Shown here one piece after another: positions 8,302 to 16,287 of a stretch of DNA of 64,000 nt (positions are counted from its first letter, which is position 1; each line of letters starts with the position of its first letter). The position numbers were made by a program, and so were the translations under genes. The notes beneath the pieces were generated by a model, which did not search any database, was not told the DNA's origin, and was given only the letters and a program-made list of their open reading frames with translations. Source of the stretch: Ferrovibrio sp046297895 (GTDB lineage: Bacteria > Pseudomonadota > Alphaproteobacteria > Ferrovibrionales > Ferrovibrionaceae); the NCBI RefSeq assembly GCF_046297895.1, contig NZ_JBKBHC010000005.1:248001-312000 (forward strand). Direction: 5' to 3'.

Positions 8302-9615
8302 ATGTCCTATTACGGTGCCCTCGGCACGGCGGTGCAAGGCATTTCCGCCCAGGCGATCGCCATTGGCCATATCTCCGATAACGTGGCCAATGCGACCACC
8401 AATGGCTACAAGCAGGTGAAAACCAGCTTCGCCGATCTCGTCACCAACAAGGTGCTGGGCGCCAGCGCGGTGCTCGACAATAACCGCAACATGGGTGTTA
8501 CGGCATCCGCCGACTTCGCAAACCGTCAGCAGGGCCAGATCATCAGCCACAACAGCTTCACGTCTATCGCGGTGGATGGCAACGGCTTCATTCCGGTTGC
8601 CAAGCCGACCGGTTTCGACCGGGAGACCGGCGAGCCGACAGGCTTCGAGGACACCGTCTATTATACCCGGCTGGGCGATTTCCGCCTCGATAACAGCAAC
8701 CGGCTGGTCAACTCGGCCGGATACTATCTGATGTCGGCGGAAGTGGGCGGCACCACGATATCGCCGTTCGAACTGGACGACGAGGCCATAGCCGCCGTGG
8801 CGACCACGACTGTGGACTATCGCGTCAATCTGCCGGCCAATGCCAGCACCGGCAGCACCTTCTCCAATGGCATCGCCGTCATCGATTCCGAAAGCAACGA
8901 CCGCAATTTCCAGCTCGTCTGGGAAAAAACCGGCAACAATGCCTGGGAACTGACGATCAATACCTCTGGGGGTACGCCCGACAGCTTTGGCCCGATCAAC
9001 GTGACGTTCAACAACGGCCTGTTGAACACCATGACGACAACCGATCCCAACCTGACTGTGACAACGACAGGCGATGCCACCGTTTCCCTGTCGACCGATT
9101 TCGGCAGCGGCGCACAGGCCATTGCGCTGAACCTTGGCGAATTCAACGGTACCTTCGATTCCGGCTCCACCACCGGCCTGACGCAGTATGGCGGCAATGT
9201 CAGCGCTCTGACCAATGTGAATATCGATCAGAACGGTCTCAAGGGCGGTGAATTCACATATGTCACCTTCGGCGAGGACGGCTCCATCATCTATAATTAC
9301 GAAAACGGCCGCAGCCAGGTTGGCAGCCAGCTTCTACTGGCCAATTTCCCCGAACCTGACCGCCTGGATAGGGTGGACGGCACGGTTTTCCTGCAAAGCT
9401 CACGATCGGGAGAAGTCGTGCTCGGCAATCCGGGCGATAGCGACAACGAGGCTGGTATCGGTGTGATACGAGCCGGCGCGCTGGAACAGTCGACAGTCGA
9501 TGTCGCTGAGCAGATGAGCCGGCTGATCGTTGCCCAGCAAGCCTATTCGATGAATGGCCAGGTGATCAGCGCAGCCGACAGCATGCTGTCTCGCGCCATC
9601 GATATGAAGCGGTAA
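8302..9615 (+). CDS. flgE: Flagellar hook protein FlgE
   Basis: 437 residues. The N-terminus 'GALGTAVQGISAQAIAIGHI' plus 'SDNVANATTNGYK' is the conserved rod/hook/HAP assembly helix, and the C-terminus 'QQAYSMNGQVISAADSML' is the matching closing helix. The middle is a Thr/Asn/Gly-rich variable domain. FlgE subunits form the curved hook between the rod and the filament. ATG 8302 is chosen because GGAG precedes it and the protein then starts like other FlgE proteins; upstream in-frame codons would extend across the promoter. No other flagellar gene is nearby, so this hook gene is detached from a flagellar cluster. Confidence 0.85.
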   Translation: MSYYGALGTAVQGISAQAIAIGHISDNVANATTNGYKQVKTSFADLVTNKVLGASAVLDNNRNMGVTASADFANRQQGQIISHNSFTSIAVDGNGFIPVAKPTGFDRETGEPTGFEDTVYYTRLGDFRLDNSNRLVNSAGYYLMSAEVGGTTISPFELDDEAIAAVATTTVDYRVNLPANASTGSTFSNGIAVIDSESNDRNFQLVWEKTGNNAWELTINTSGGTPDSFGPINVTFNNGLLNTMTTTDPNLTVTTTGDATVSLSTDFGSGAQAIALNLGEFNGTFDSGSTTGLTQYGGNVSALTNVNIDQNGLKGGEFTYVTFGEDGSIIYNYENGRSQVGSQLLLANFPEPDRLDRVDGTVFLQSSRSGEVVLGNPGDSDNEAGIGVIRAGALEQSTVDVAEQMSRLIVAQQAYSMNGQVISAADSMLSRAIDMKR

Positions 9616-9629
9616 CGCCGGATGCCGGT

Positions 9630-10004
9630 TCAGCCCGGCGTACAGCGCGTCTGCTTGCCTGGCAGCGAATAGCGACAGGTCAGATCCCGGCCCCTGGGCT
9701 GCGCGACACGGAAAATGTCGCCTTCGATGCGGCGCACGGCATACTGATTGGAAAACTGCAGCCAGCCGAAACTGTCGAAATACGCCTGGATGCCGTTGGA
9801 GAACAGCAGGTCGCGCCGCCGGTTTTTCGACACCCGCACCTTGTTGCTGTATTCTAGGGTGCCGTCGTCAAATTCACGGATCACCAGATCATTGGTGCAA
9901 AGCGCCTGCCTGGGGTCGTCGGTCAGTCGGCAGCCGAAACTCGGCAGTTCGGCCGGCGGCGTGCTGATCACGATGGCAAAGATGGTGGCTTCCATCAGGT
10001 TCAT
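9630..10004 (-). CDS. Small hypothetical protein
   Basis: 124 residues if it starts at ATG 10004, which has a GAGAG element a few bases upstream; a longer frame to 10106 would run through the divergent copper promoter and is less likely. There is a short hydrophobic segment at residues 3-14, so it may be weakly membrane-associated or exported. The body has four Cys and basic patches ('KNRRRDLLF') and ends 'CRYSLPGKQTRCTPG'. I do not recognise a family. It converges on flgE and is divergent from the copper operon. Confidence 0.5.
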   Translation of the reverse strand: MNLMEATIFAIVISTPPAELPSFGCRLTDDPRQALCTNDLVIREFDDGTLEYSNKVRVSKNRRRDLLFSNGIQAYFDSFGWLQFSNQYAVRRIEGDIFRVAQPRGRDLTCRYSLPGKQTRCTPG

Positions 10005-10056
10005 GCGGGTCTCTCGATTCTGCCGCATTTTAACATAGATTGTCCGCCCGACTGCC

Positions 10057-10087
10057 TTGACCCTCCCATATGGGAAGCCAATATGTT
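10057..10087 (+). promoter_or_regulatory. CueR-type (MerR family) copper-responsive promoter
   Basis: A -35 TTGACC (10057-10062) and a -10 TATGTT (10082-10087) are separated by 19 bases, the over-long spacer typical of MerR-family promoters. The spacer carries a dyad, ACCCTCCcatatgGGAAGCC, close to the CueR/HmrR operator ACCTTCC-N6-GGAAGGT. It sits directly in front of the copper operon, so Cu(I)-dependent activation is the natural reading. No cueR-like gene is in this window. The predicted start site falls at about 10094, on the first start codon. Confidence 0.78.
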
Positions 10088-10093
10088 GCCCGA

Positions 10094-10549
10094 ATGACCG
10101 AACCACGCGGCATCCATAAGGGGCGGACCGGCCCCCGCCTGATCGCCAGGAGCCTGATCGCCAGGAGCCTTATTGCCTGGGCCGCCGCCATAGGGCTGCT
10201 GGCCGGCTCGGTGCTGATGCCTATGGCGCATGCCGCGCTGCCGGCTGCGGGCCAGCCCGCCCCTGCCGCATTCCAGATAACAGATGAGCACGCCGGGCAT
10301 GAGCATGCCCGCGGCCCTGCCGCCCATGACCATGAGGGCCACGAAAGCCGCGGACACGCCGCGCCGGCCGATATGCCGGATTTCGCCGGCTGCGGTCTGT
10401 GCAGCGACTGCATGCTCTGCGCCATGGGAATGCCGGTGACGGCGATCGCCATGGCGAGCGAGTACCCGCCTGCCGGCATGCGGGGGGCTGAAACCAGCCT
10501 GCCGCCTGGCATTGCCCTTCCTCCCCCTGCCGAGCCTCCCCGAGTCTGA
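10094..10549 (+). CDS. Small His/Met/Cys-rich exported protein of a copper operon
   Basis: 151 residues. An N-terminal signal/anchor helix (~18-42) is followed by a His-rich segment with repeated 'DEHAGHEHARG' and 'HDHEGHESRGH', then 'CGLCSDCMLC' with clustered Cys and Met, and a Pro-rich tail. This composition suggests periplasmic or membrane-associated copper binding, as in small DUF2946-like proteins of copper loci; the family match is uncertain. ATG 10094 is the first possible start downstream of the -10 box, because an upstream ATG at 10070 lies inside the operator. The mRNA may therefore be leaderless. The signal region contains a 15-base tandem repeat. Confidence 0.6.
   Translation: MTEPRGIHKGRTGPRLIARSLIARSLIAWAAAIGLLAGSVLMPMAHAALPAAGQPAPAAFQITDEHAGHEHARGPAAHDHEGHESRGHAAPADMPDFAGCGLCSDCMLCAMGMPVTAIAMASEYPPAGMRGAETSLPPGIALPPPAEPPRV
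10138..10182 (+). repeat. 15-bp tandem repeat in the signal-peptide coding region
   Basis: Two perfect copies of cctgatcgccaggag (10138-10152 and 10153-10167) are followed by a diverged third unit (10168-10182). They encode the repeated pentapeptide LIARS-LIARS-LIAW. Because the unit is a multiple of three, copy-number changes would lengthen or shorten the signal helix without breaking the frame. Confidence 0.8.
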
Positions 10550-10626
10550 AACCTTGCCATTCATGCGCACTGCCATGCAATCCAGGGCAGTACGCGAAGC
10601 AAGTTTTCTACCGCGGAGAGAGCATA

Positions 10627-10929
10627 ATGCCGTCCCACTCCATTCGACCGGCCCTGATGGGCCTGGTTCTGATCTGCTTACCGGCTGCCACGTCGGCATC
10701 GGAACAGCAACAGCCGTCGGCCATTGATCCCGGCGCGCAGACCAGCACGCCGGTCTACCGTTCTGCCTTCAGCGAATACCGGCCGATGGAAGACCTGGCG
10801 GCGCAGGACTGGCGTGCTGCCAACGATGCGGTCGCGCGGACCGGGGGCCATGCCGGAGCGCTGAAGGATGACGTCAAGAATCCCGAACCGGCGCCGGCAT
10901 CAACCGGCCATGCCGGCCACAAACACTGA
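10627..10929 (+). CDS. Small exported protein of the copper operon
   Basis: 100 residues with a cleavable signal peptide (~1-24, ending 'PAATSASE'). The mature part contains 'YRSAFSEYRPMEDLAAQDW' followed by 'RAANDAVARTGGHAG' and ends in the metal-binding-looking 'GHAGHKH'. Similar small 'AFSEYRP' proteins occur beside TolC and multicopper oxidase genes in other proteobacterial copper loci, but no function has been assigned that I can name. A GGAGAG ribosome site lies 8 bases upstream. It is 8 bases before the TolC-like gene. Confidence 0.65.
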   Translation: MPSHSIRPALMGLVLICLPAATSASEQQQPSAIDPGAQTSTPVYRSAFSEYRPMEDLAAQDWRAANDAVARTGGHAGALKDDVKNPEPAPASTGHAGHKH

Positions 10930-10937
10930 GGCGCGCC

Positions 10938-12287
10938 ATGCAGCGGATCGTTTTAGCCCTGCCCCTGCTCCTTACGCTCGGAGCCTGTGCAGCACCCGTC
11001 GCCAATCAGGCCTTTCAGGATATTGCCGCCCAGACCGAACAGCAGATCGGCCAGCGCCCCGTCTGGATCCGAAGCGAGGCCGATGAACAGGCGGCACGGG
11101 CGACGCTGGACCGGCTGTTGGCAAAACCGCTCAGTGCCGACGATGCGGTGCAGATCGCCCTGCTGAACAATCGCCGTCTGCAGGCCGGGCTGGCCGAACT
11201 TGGCATCGGCGCTGCCGACCTGACGGCATCGTGGCGCCCGCCGAACCCGGGGATCGGCTTCAGCCGCACGCAACGCAGCGGCGAGGTGGAGATCGAACGC
11301 AGTTTCAGCATCGATGCACTCAGCCTGCTCGCCCTGCCGCTGCGGGCCGGCATCGAAGCCCGGCAGTTCGAACGCACCAAGCTGCAGACCGCCGGCGAGA
11401 TTCTCGGCCTGGCCGCGCAGACCAAACGCGCCTGGTATGAAGCGGTCGCCGCCGAACAGACGGCACGCTATATCCAGACAATGCGCGAAAGCGCGTCCGT
11501 TCAGGCCGAATTGGCCCGGCGCATGTATCAGGCTGGCAACTGGAGCATGCTGGACTACGCGCGCGAGCAGTTATTTTATGCCGATGCCACGGCGCGGCTT
11601 GCGCGCAGCCGCCTGAGCGCCACGGCGGCCCGCGAAAAACTGGCCCGCCTGATGGGCCTGTGGGGCGACGACCTGCGCTTCACGCTGCCCGAGCGTCTGC
11701 CCGTATTGCCGGGCACACCGCGCGATGCCGGAAACATCGAGGCCGATGCCATTGGCAGGCGCCTCGACATCAAGCTAGCGCAGGCGGAACTGGAAGCCGT
11801 GCGCAAAGCCCATGGCCTGACCAGCGCCCTGCGCTTTGTGAACGTGCTGGAAACGGGCTTTGTGCGCAAAAGCGAGGAAGGCCGCTCCGACCGCGTAGGC
11901 TATGAAATCAGGCTGGAGGTCCCGATCTTCGATTTCGGCGATGCCAAGGCGACCAAGGCGGAGCAGGTTTGGCGACAGGCCGTGAACCGGCTGACCGACA
12001 CGGCGGTCGACGCCCGCTCATCGGCGCGCGAAGCCTGGCTAGCCTACCGCACGGCCTACGATCTCGCCCAGCATTACCAGAACGAGATACTGCCCCTGCG
12101 ACAGAAAATCGGGGAAGAAATGGTGCTGCGCTACAACGGCATGCTGGTCAGCGTTTTCGACCTGCTGGCCGATGCGCGCGAACAGATCTCCGAAGTGACG
12201 GCCGCACTTGAAGCGCAGCGCGACTTCTGGATCGCCGATACCGACCTCACCTTCGTAACCCTTGCCGCCACCAGATCCGGGAGCTGA
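10938..12287 (+). CDS. TolC-family outer-membrane lipoprotein (CusC-like)
   Basis: 449 residues of the outer-membrane efflux family. The lipobox 'LTLGAC' places the lipidated Cys at 17. The body shows the two-fold repeated long helices of TolC proteins, with 'AVQIALLNNRRLQAGLAELG' near the start and 'LEVPIFDFGDAK' at the second strand region. It would form a trimeric outer-membrane channel. In contrast to cus operons, no RND pump or adaptor gene is present, so its inner-membrane partner is either encoded elsewhere or replaced by the oxidase/cupredoxin proteins downstream. Confidence 0.85.
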   Translation: MQRIVLALPLLLTLGACAAPVANQAFQDIAAQTEQQIGQRPVWIRSEADEQAARATLDRLLAKPLSADDAVQIALLNNRRLQAGLAELGIGAADLTASWRPPNPGIGFSRTQRSGEVEIERSFSIDALSLLALPLRAGIEARQFERTKLQTAGEILGLAAQTKRAWYEAVAAEQTARYIQTMRESASVQAELARRMYQAGNWSMLDYAREQLFYADATARLARSRLSATAAREKLARLMGLWGDDLRFTLPERLPVLPGTPRDAGNIEADAIGRRLDIKLAQAELEAVRKAHGLTSALRFVNVLETGFVRKSEEGRSDRVGYEIRLEVPIFDFGDAKATKAEQVWRQAVNRLTDTAVDARSSAREAWLAYRTAYDLAQHYQNEILPLRQKIGEEMVLRYNGMLVSVFDLLADAREQISEVTAALEAQRDFWIADTDLTFVTLAATRSGS

Positions 12288-12292
12288 CAATC

Positions 12293-13570
12293 ATGCTTAC
12301 CCGCCGCAACCTGCTCGCCGCCACCGGCGGCATCGCCGCCGCAGCCGTGGCCCGCTCCGCCCTTGCCGCCCTGCCCGAGCCCGCCTACGCCGCTGGGCCT
12401 GGCACGGCGCCGCCGCCGCAACCATCCACCGGGCGGCCTTTTTATCCTGTCGTCACGCTGAACGGCTGGTCGGCGCCATGGCGCATGAACAATGGCTGGA
12501 AGGAGTTCCATCTGGTGGCCGAACCGGTGGTGCGCGAGATGGCTCCCGGCATGAAGGCCAATCTCTGGGGCTATAATGGCCAGTCGCCCGGCCCGACCAT
12601 CGAGGCGGTGGAAGGCGACCGTGTGCGCCTGTTCGTCACCAACAAGCTGCCCGAACACACCACCATCCACTGGCACGGCCAGCTTCTGCCCTGCGGCATG
12701 GATGGCGTGGGCGGCCTGAACCAGCCGCAGATCAAGCCCGGAGAAACCTATGTGTACGAGTTCGAGCTGAAGAAATCGGGCACCTTCATGTATCACCCCC
12801 ATGCCGACGAGATGGTGCAGATGGCGATGGGCATGATGGGGTTCTTCGTGGTCCATCCCCGCGACCCGAACCAGTACCGCGTCGACCGCGATTTCGTGTT
12901 CCTGATCAACGCCTATGACATCGAACCCGGTGCGGCGACGCCCAAGATCGCCACCATGACCGAGTTCAACCTGTGGAGCTGGAACAGCCGGGTGTTTCCC
13001 GGCATCGACCCGCTGGTGGTGCGGCAGGGCGATCGCGTGCGCATCCGCATGGGCAATCTGACCATGACCAACCACCCGATCCACCTGCATGGCTATGATT
13101 TTTCCGTCACCTGCACCGATGGCGGCTGGGTGCCGCCTTCGGCGCGCTGGCCCGAGGTTACGATCGATGTGCCGGTGGGGGCCATGCGGGCCTTCGAGTT
13201 CGATGCGATCTATCCCGGTGACTGGGCGTTCCACTGCCACAAGTCGCACCACACCATGAACCCCATGGGTCATGACGTGCCGACCATGATCGGCGTCGAT
13301 CACAAGCATGTTGCACGTCGAATGGTGAATCTGATCCCCGACTACATGGTGATGGGCGAGCGTGGCATGGCCGACATGGGCGAAATGGAAATGCCGCTGC
13401 CGGACAACACCCTGCCGATGATGACCGGGCGCGGCCCCTTCGGCCCCATCGAGATGGGCGGCATGTTCACCGTGGTGAAGGTGCGCGAAGGACTGGCGCG
13501 CAACGATTTCCGAGACCCGGGCTGGTACAGGAATCCGCCCGGCACCGTCGCATACAAATGGAAAGGCTGA
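12293..13570 (+). CDS. Periplasmic multicopper oxidase (copper resistance)
   Basis: 425 residues. The N-terminus 'MLTRRNLLAATGG' is a Tat signal. All four copper motifs are visible: 'HWHG' (~126), 'YHPHAD' (~166), 'HPIHLHG' (~261) and 'HCHKSHHTMNPM' (~313), which supply type 1, 2 and 3 sites. It should oxidise Cu(I) to the less toxic Cu(II), or phenolic substrates, using O2. A Met-rich loop follows the last motif ('GMADMGEMEMPLPDN'), like CueO/CopA Met-rich segments. It sits five bases after the TolC-like gene and five bases before the cupredoxin gene. Confidence 0.92.
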   Translation: MLTRRNLLAATGGIAAAAVARSALAALPEPAYAAGPGTAPPPQPSTGRPFYPVVTLNGWSAPWRMNNGWKEFHLVAEPVVREMAPGMKANLWGYNGQSPGPTIEAVEGDRVRLFVTNKLPEHTTIHWHGQLLPCGMDGVGGLNQPQIKPGETYVYEFELKKSGTFMYHPHADEMVQMAMGMMGFFVVHPRDPNQYRVDRDFVFLINAYDIEPGAATPKIATMTEFNLWSWNSRVFPGIDPLVVRQGDRVRIRMGNLTMTNHPIHLHGYDFSVTCTDGGWVPPSARWPEVTIDVPVGAMRAFEFDAIYPGDWAFHCHKSHHTMNPMGHDVPTMIGVDHKHVARRMVNLIPDYMVMGERGMADMGEMEMPLPDNTLPMMTGRGPFGPIEMGGMFTVVKVREGLARNDFRDPGWYRNPPGTVAYKWKG

Positions 13571-13574
13571 ACCA

Positions 13575-14069
13575 ATGAAGATCCAAACCGTTTCTCTTGC
13601 CGTATTCCTGCTGGCATCGCCGGCTTTCGCCGCGCCTGGCCACAGCGGGGGCCATAGCGGCGGCCACAGCCATGGCGGCAGCTACGACGGCCATGCCGCC
13701 GCCCTGGGCGAACCGGGGGATCCGAAAGCGAAGGCCCGCACCATCAATGTCGTCATGACCGATGAAATGCGCTTCACGCCAGAGACCATTACCATCAAGC
13801 GCGGCGAGACCATCCGCTTTGTGGTGAAGAATGCGGGCCAGCTCAGGCATGAAATGACGCTCGGCACCATGGAGGAACTGGTTGAGCACGCCAAGGTGAT
13901 GGAACAGCATCCGGATATGGAGCACGACGATCCGAATGCGGTGACCGTCGAACCCGGCCAGACCAGGACCATCCTGTGGAAATTCACCAAGGCCGGCAGT
14001 TTCGACTATGGCTGCCTGATACCAGGCCACATGCCGGCAGGCATGAAGGGCCGGATCATTGTCCGCTGA
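13575..14069 (+). CDS. Periplasmic cupredoxin-domain protein with His-rich N-terminus
   Basis: 164 residues. A signal peptide (~1-20) is followed by the His/Gly-rich 'GHSGGHSGGHSHGGSYDGH'. The remainder is a blue-copper (plastocyanin/azurin-like) fold. The ligands are the His of 'QLRHEMT' and the 'YGCLIPGHMPAGM' loop, providing Cys, His and Met. It probably carries or receives an electron or copper ion from the neighbouring multicopper oxidase. A Met/His/Asp-rich loop ('HPDMEHDDPN') lies between the ligands. Confidence 0.88.
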   Translation: MKIQTVSLAVFLLASPAFAAPGHSGGHSGGHSHGGSYDGHAAALGEPGDPKAKARTINVVMTDEMRFTPETITIKRGETIRFVVKNAGQLRHEMTLGTMEELVEHAKVMEQHPDMEHDDPNAVTVEPGQTRTILWKFTKAGSFDYGCLIPGHMPAGMKGRIIVR

Positions 14070-14080
14070 AATCCGCGAGC

Positions 14081-14383
14081 ATGATCATGAGCAAGATAGT
14101 CGCAGCAATCCTCGCCGGCAGCATTCTGCTGTTTGGCGGAACGCTACAGGCGCAAACCGGCACAACCGATGGCGAGGTGCGGCGTGTCGATAAATTGACC
14201 GGCAAGATCACCCTGCGCCACGGCCCCATTGCCGGAGCGCTCGAAATGCCGGCCATGAGCATGGTATTCCAGACAAAGGACCCCACGCTGCTGGACCGAC
14301 TGAAACCCGGCGACAAGGGCAGGTTCGTCATCAGCAAGGATGAGGGCGGCTACTGGATCCTCTCGGCAGAACCGGAGAAGTAG
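14081..14383 (+). CDS. CusF-like periplasmic copper-binding protein
   Basis: About 100 residues with a signal peptide ending 'LQAQT'. The small OB-fold shows the CusF copper site: His in 'TLRHGPI' and Met in 'EMPAMSMVF'. Where E. coli CusF has a cation-pi Trp before the Pro, this protein has Met, a substitution common in other CusF-like proteins. It would act as a Cu(I)/Ag(I) chaperone in the periplasm. ATG 14087 (MSK) is an equally good start, with GAG seven bases upstream. It lies between the cupredoxin and cytochrome genes. Confidence 0.85.
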   Translation: MIMSKIVAAILAGSILLFGGTLQAQTGTTDGEVRRVDKLTGKITLRHGPIAGALEMPAMSMVFQTKDPTLLDRLKPGDKGRFVISKDEGGYWILSAEPEK

Positions 14384-14384
14384 G

Positions 14385-14768
14385 ATGTCGCGTTATGCGC
14401 TTGTTGTCCTGGCCGGCATTGTGGCCGCCGCCCCTGCCGGCGCACAGGACGGGATGGTCACGGTGCAAAAGCCGGCGCAGCTCAGCCCGCTGGCGGAACA
14501 GGGCCGCATCGCCTTTGGCAAGACCTGCGCACAATGCCATGGCGACTGGGGCCAGGGTAACGCCAGACAGGGGCCGCCGCTGATCCACAAGATCTACGAA
14601 TCCTCGCATCATGGCGACATGGCCTTCCTGATCGCCATGGCCCAGGGCACGCGCCAGCATCACTGGCGCTTTGGCAACATGCCGCCGCAACCGACGGTCG
14701 GACGCGAGGATGCCCTCGCCATCATCACCTTCGTGCGCGAGGTGCAGAAGGCCAACGGGATCGACTGA
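14385..14768 (+). CDS. Exported c-type cytochrome of the copper operon
   Basis: 127 residues. A signal peptide (~1-21) precedes a single haem motif 'CAQCH' and a likely axial Met in 'GNMPPQP'. It is a small class I cytochrome c. The start overlaps the end of the cusF-like gene region, with GGAGAA upstream. As the last gene of the operon it may take electrons from cuprous-ion oxidation or pass them to the oxidase; that role is inferred from context. Confidence 0.85.
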   Translation: MSRYALVVLAGIVAAAPAGAQDGMVTVQKPAQLSPLAEQGRIAFGKTCAQCHGDWGQGNARQGPPLIHKIYESSHHGDMAFLIAMAQGTRQHHWRFGNMPPQPTVGREDALAIITFVREVQKANGID

Positions 14769-14774
14769 TCCGGC

Positions 14775-15155
14775 TCAAGCCGCGTCCTGCAGATCGTAGT
14801 GGAAAACCTTGGAGATAATCTGCCAGCGACCATCCAGGCAGATGAACGTGAGAAGGTCGGTGAAGAATTTCGGGCCGATGGCACATTCGACCCGGGCAAT
14901 CGCGGTGACCGGACCGGCAAATTCGATGGAAACGATGCGGTCACGTCGCGGCTCGTTGCGGCTGGCCGGCGACGGCCGTTTATCGACGACCGGAAAATAT
15001 TCGTCCATGGTCAGATGCAGCAAAGATCCGTCCGTGGCACAGGCATAGACCGCCTTCGGATGGAACGCCTGCCGCAGGCGTTGGGTATCGCTGTGATACA
15101 GGCCATCGAAATAGATGCCCAAAACCCGGGAAATATCCGCTGCCGCCGTCGTCAT
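14775..15155 (-). CDS. NTF2-like (SnoaL/lumazine-binding type) protein, paralogue 1
   Basis: 126 residues of the nuclear-transport-factor-2-like cone fold. Typical features are 'IYFDGLYHSDTQRLRQAFHP' near the N-terminus and 'FICLDGRWQIISKVFHYD' at the end. ATG 15155 is preferred because GGAG lies eight bases upstream. These proteins bind small hydrophobic ligands or act as isomerases and cyclases; no catalytic role can be assigned. A clear paralogue lies at 26461-26844. It converges on the copper operon, with only six bases between the stops. Confidence 0.75.
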   Translation of the reverse strand: MTTAAADISRVLGIYFDGLYHSDTQRLRQAFHPKAVYACATDGSLLHLTMDEYFPVVDKRPSPASRNEPRRDRIVSIEFAGPVTAIARVECAIGPKFFTDLLTFICLDGRWQIISKVFHYDLQDAA

Positions 15156-15241
15156 GCACGTCTCCTGCCGGTTCATCGCATCAGATAGTCGCAAGGGATA
15201 CAAGGTAAAGCAGGTACCGATCTGTAACCGCCCCGGCCGGA

Positions 15242-16222
15242 TCAGCCGATATCAAGCACGACATTACCCGTATAACGTCCCTGCTCCACGGCTTCGTGCG
15301 CCGTGGCGATCTCATGCAGCGGGAAATGGGCCGCCACGGTATGCTGGAGCGCCTTTGCACCCAAGAATGCATTCAGGTCGGCGATGGCCCTGGCGCGTTC
15401 GTCGGCCGTCAGTTCATACACCACGAAGAAACGCAGGGTGATGCTGCGGAACAGCAGGTCGCGGAACGGCACTGGCACTTGGTCCATACTGTTCGAGCCA
15501 TAGCTGACCAGTTCACCATGCGGACGCAGTATGCCCTGGGCCAGCATGGCCGCGGTCGTGGAGAAATCCATGTCGACCACCGCATCGGCTCCGACACCAT
15601 CCGTGAGGTCTTTCACCCGCTGGGGCACGTCTTCCCGTTTGTAGTCAATTACCGCGGTCACGCCGGCGGCCGCGGCATGTGCGGCCTTCTCGGCCGAGCC
15701 GACCGTGCCGATCACCCGTGCGCCGCGCCGCACCGCCACCTGGGCCACGTAATGTCCAACCGATGTCGCCGCGCCGATCACCACGAGACTGCGGCCCGCG
15801 ACGTCCCCCAGCAGGTTCACCGCATGGATCGCGGTCAGCGCCGGGATGCCGAAGCAGGCCCCCGCAGCGAAATCCACATCGGCCGGCAGAGCCACAGCCT
15901 GACGCGCCGGCAGGACGATATACTCGGCTGCCGTGCCGAAGGGGCGCTGCCATTGGGCGTTCCATGTCCAGACACGTTCGCCGACGCGAGAAGCCGGCAC
16001 ATCCAGTCCTATGGCATCGATCACCCCGGCGCCGTCGCTGTGCGGTATAATCCTGTCGGCGATCAGGGGCCTGGCACGCCGGCTTTTCACATCCGAGGGG
16101 TTGACGCCCGAAGCATGCAGCCGCACCCGCACCTCGCCGGCGCCGGGTTGCGGCGTCGGTATATCGCCAACCTCCAGAACCTCGCGTGCCGCGCCGTTCC
16201 TGCCATACCATGCTGCCCGCAT
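15242..16222 (-). CDS. NADPH:quinone reductase-like zinc-independent alcohol dehydrogenase family protein
   Basis: 326 residues of the medium-chain dehydrogenase/reductase superfamily, quinone-oxidoreductase branch. The N-terminal GroES-like domain has 'GEVRVRLHASGVNPSDVKSR', and the Rossmann domain has 'SLVVIGAATSVGHYVAQVA', where AATSVG replaces the usual AAxGGVG. No structural or catalytic zinc Cys cluster is seen, as expected for quinone reductases. ATG 16222 is chosen for the strong GAGGGAGA site upstream; longer frames would overlap the PilZ-tailed gene. It would reduce quinones or enones with NADPH. Confidence 0.85.
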   Translation of the reverse strand: MRAAWYGRNGAAREVLEVGDIPTPQPGAGEVRVRLHASGVNPSDVKSRRARPLIADRIIPHSDGAGVIDAIGLDVPASRVGERVWTWNAQWQRPFGTAAEYIVLPARQAVALPADVDFAAGACFGIPALTAIHAVNLLGDVAGRSLVVIGAATSVGHYVAQVAVRRGARVIGTVGSAEKAAHAAAAGVTAVIDYKREDVPQRVKDLTDGVGADAVVDMDFSTTAAMLAQGILRPHGELVSYGSNSMDQVPVPFRDLLFRSITLRFFVVYELTADERARAIADLNAFLGAKALQHTVAAHFPLHEIATAHEAVEQGRYTGNVVLDIG

Positions 16223-16287
16223 TGCCGTCTCCCTCGCCCTGCTTTCCTGCAGACTAGGCGAGACGCAAAACCCATACAACCTCGGGC

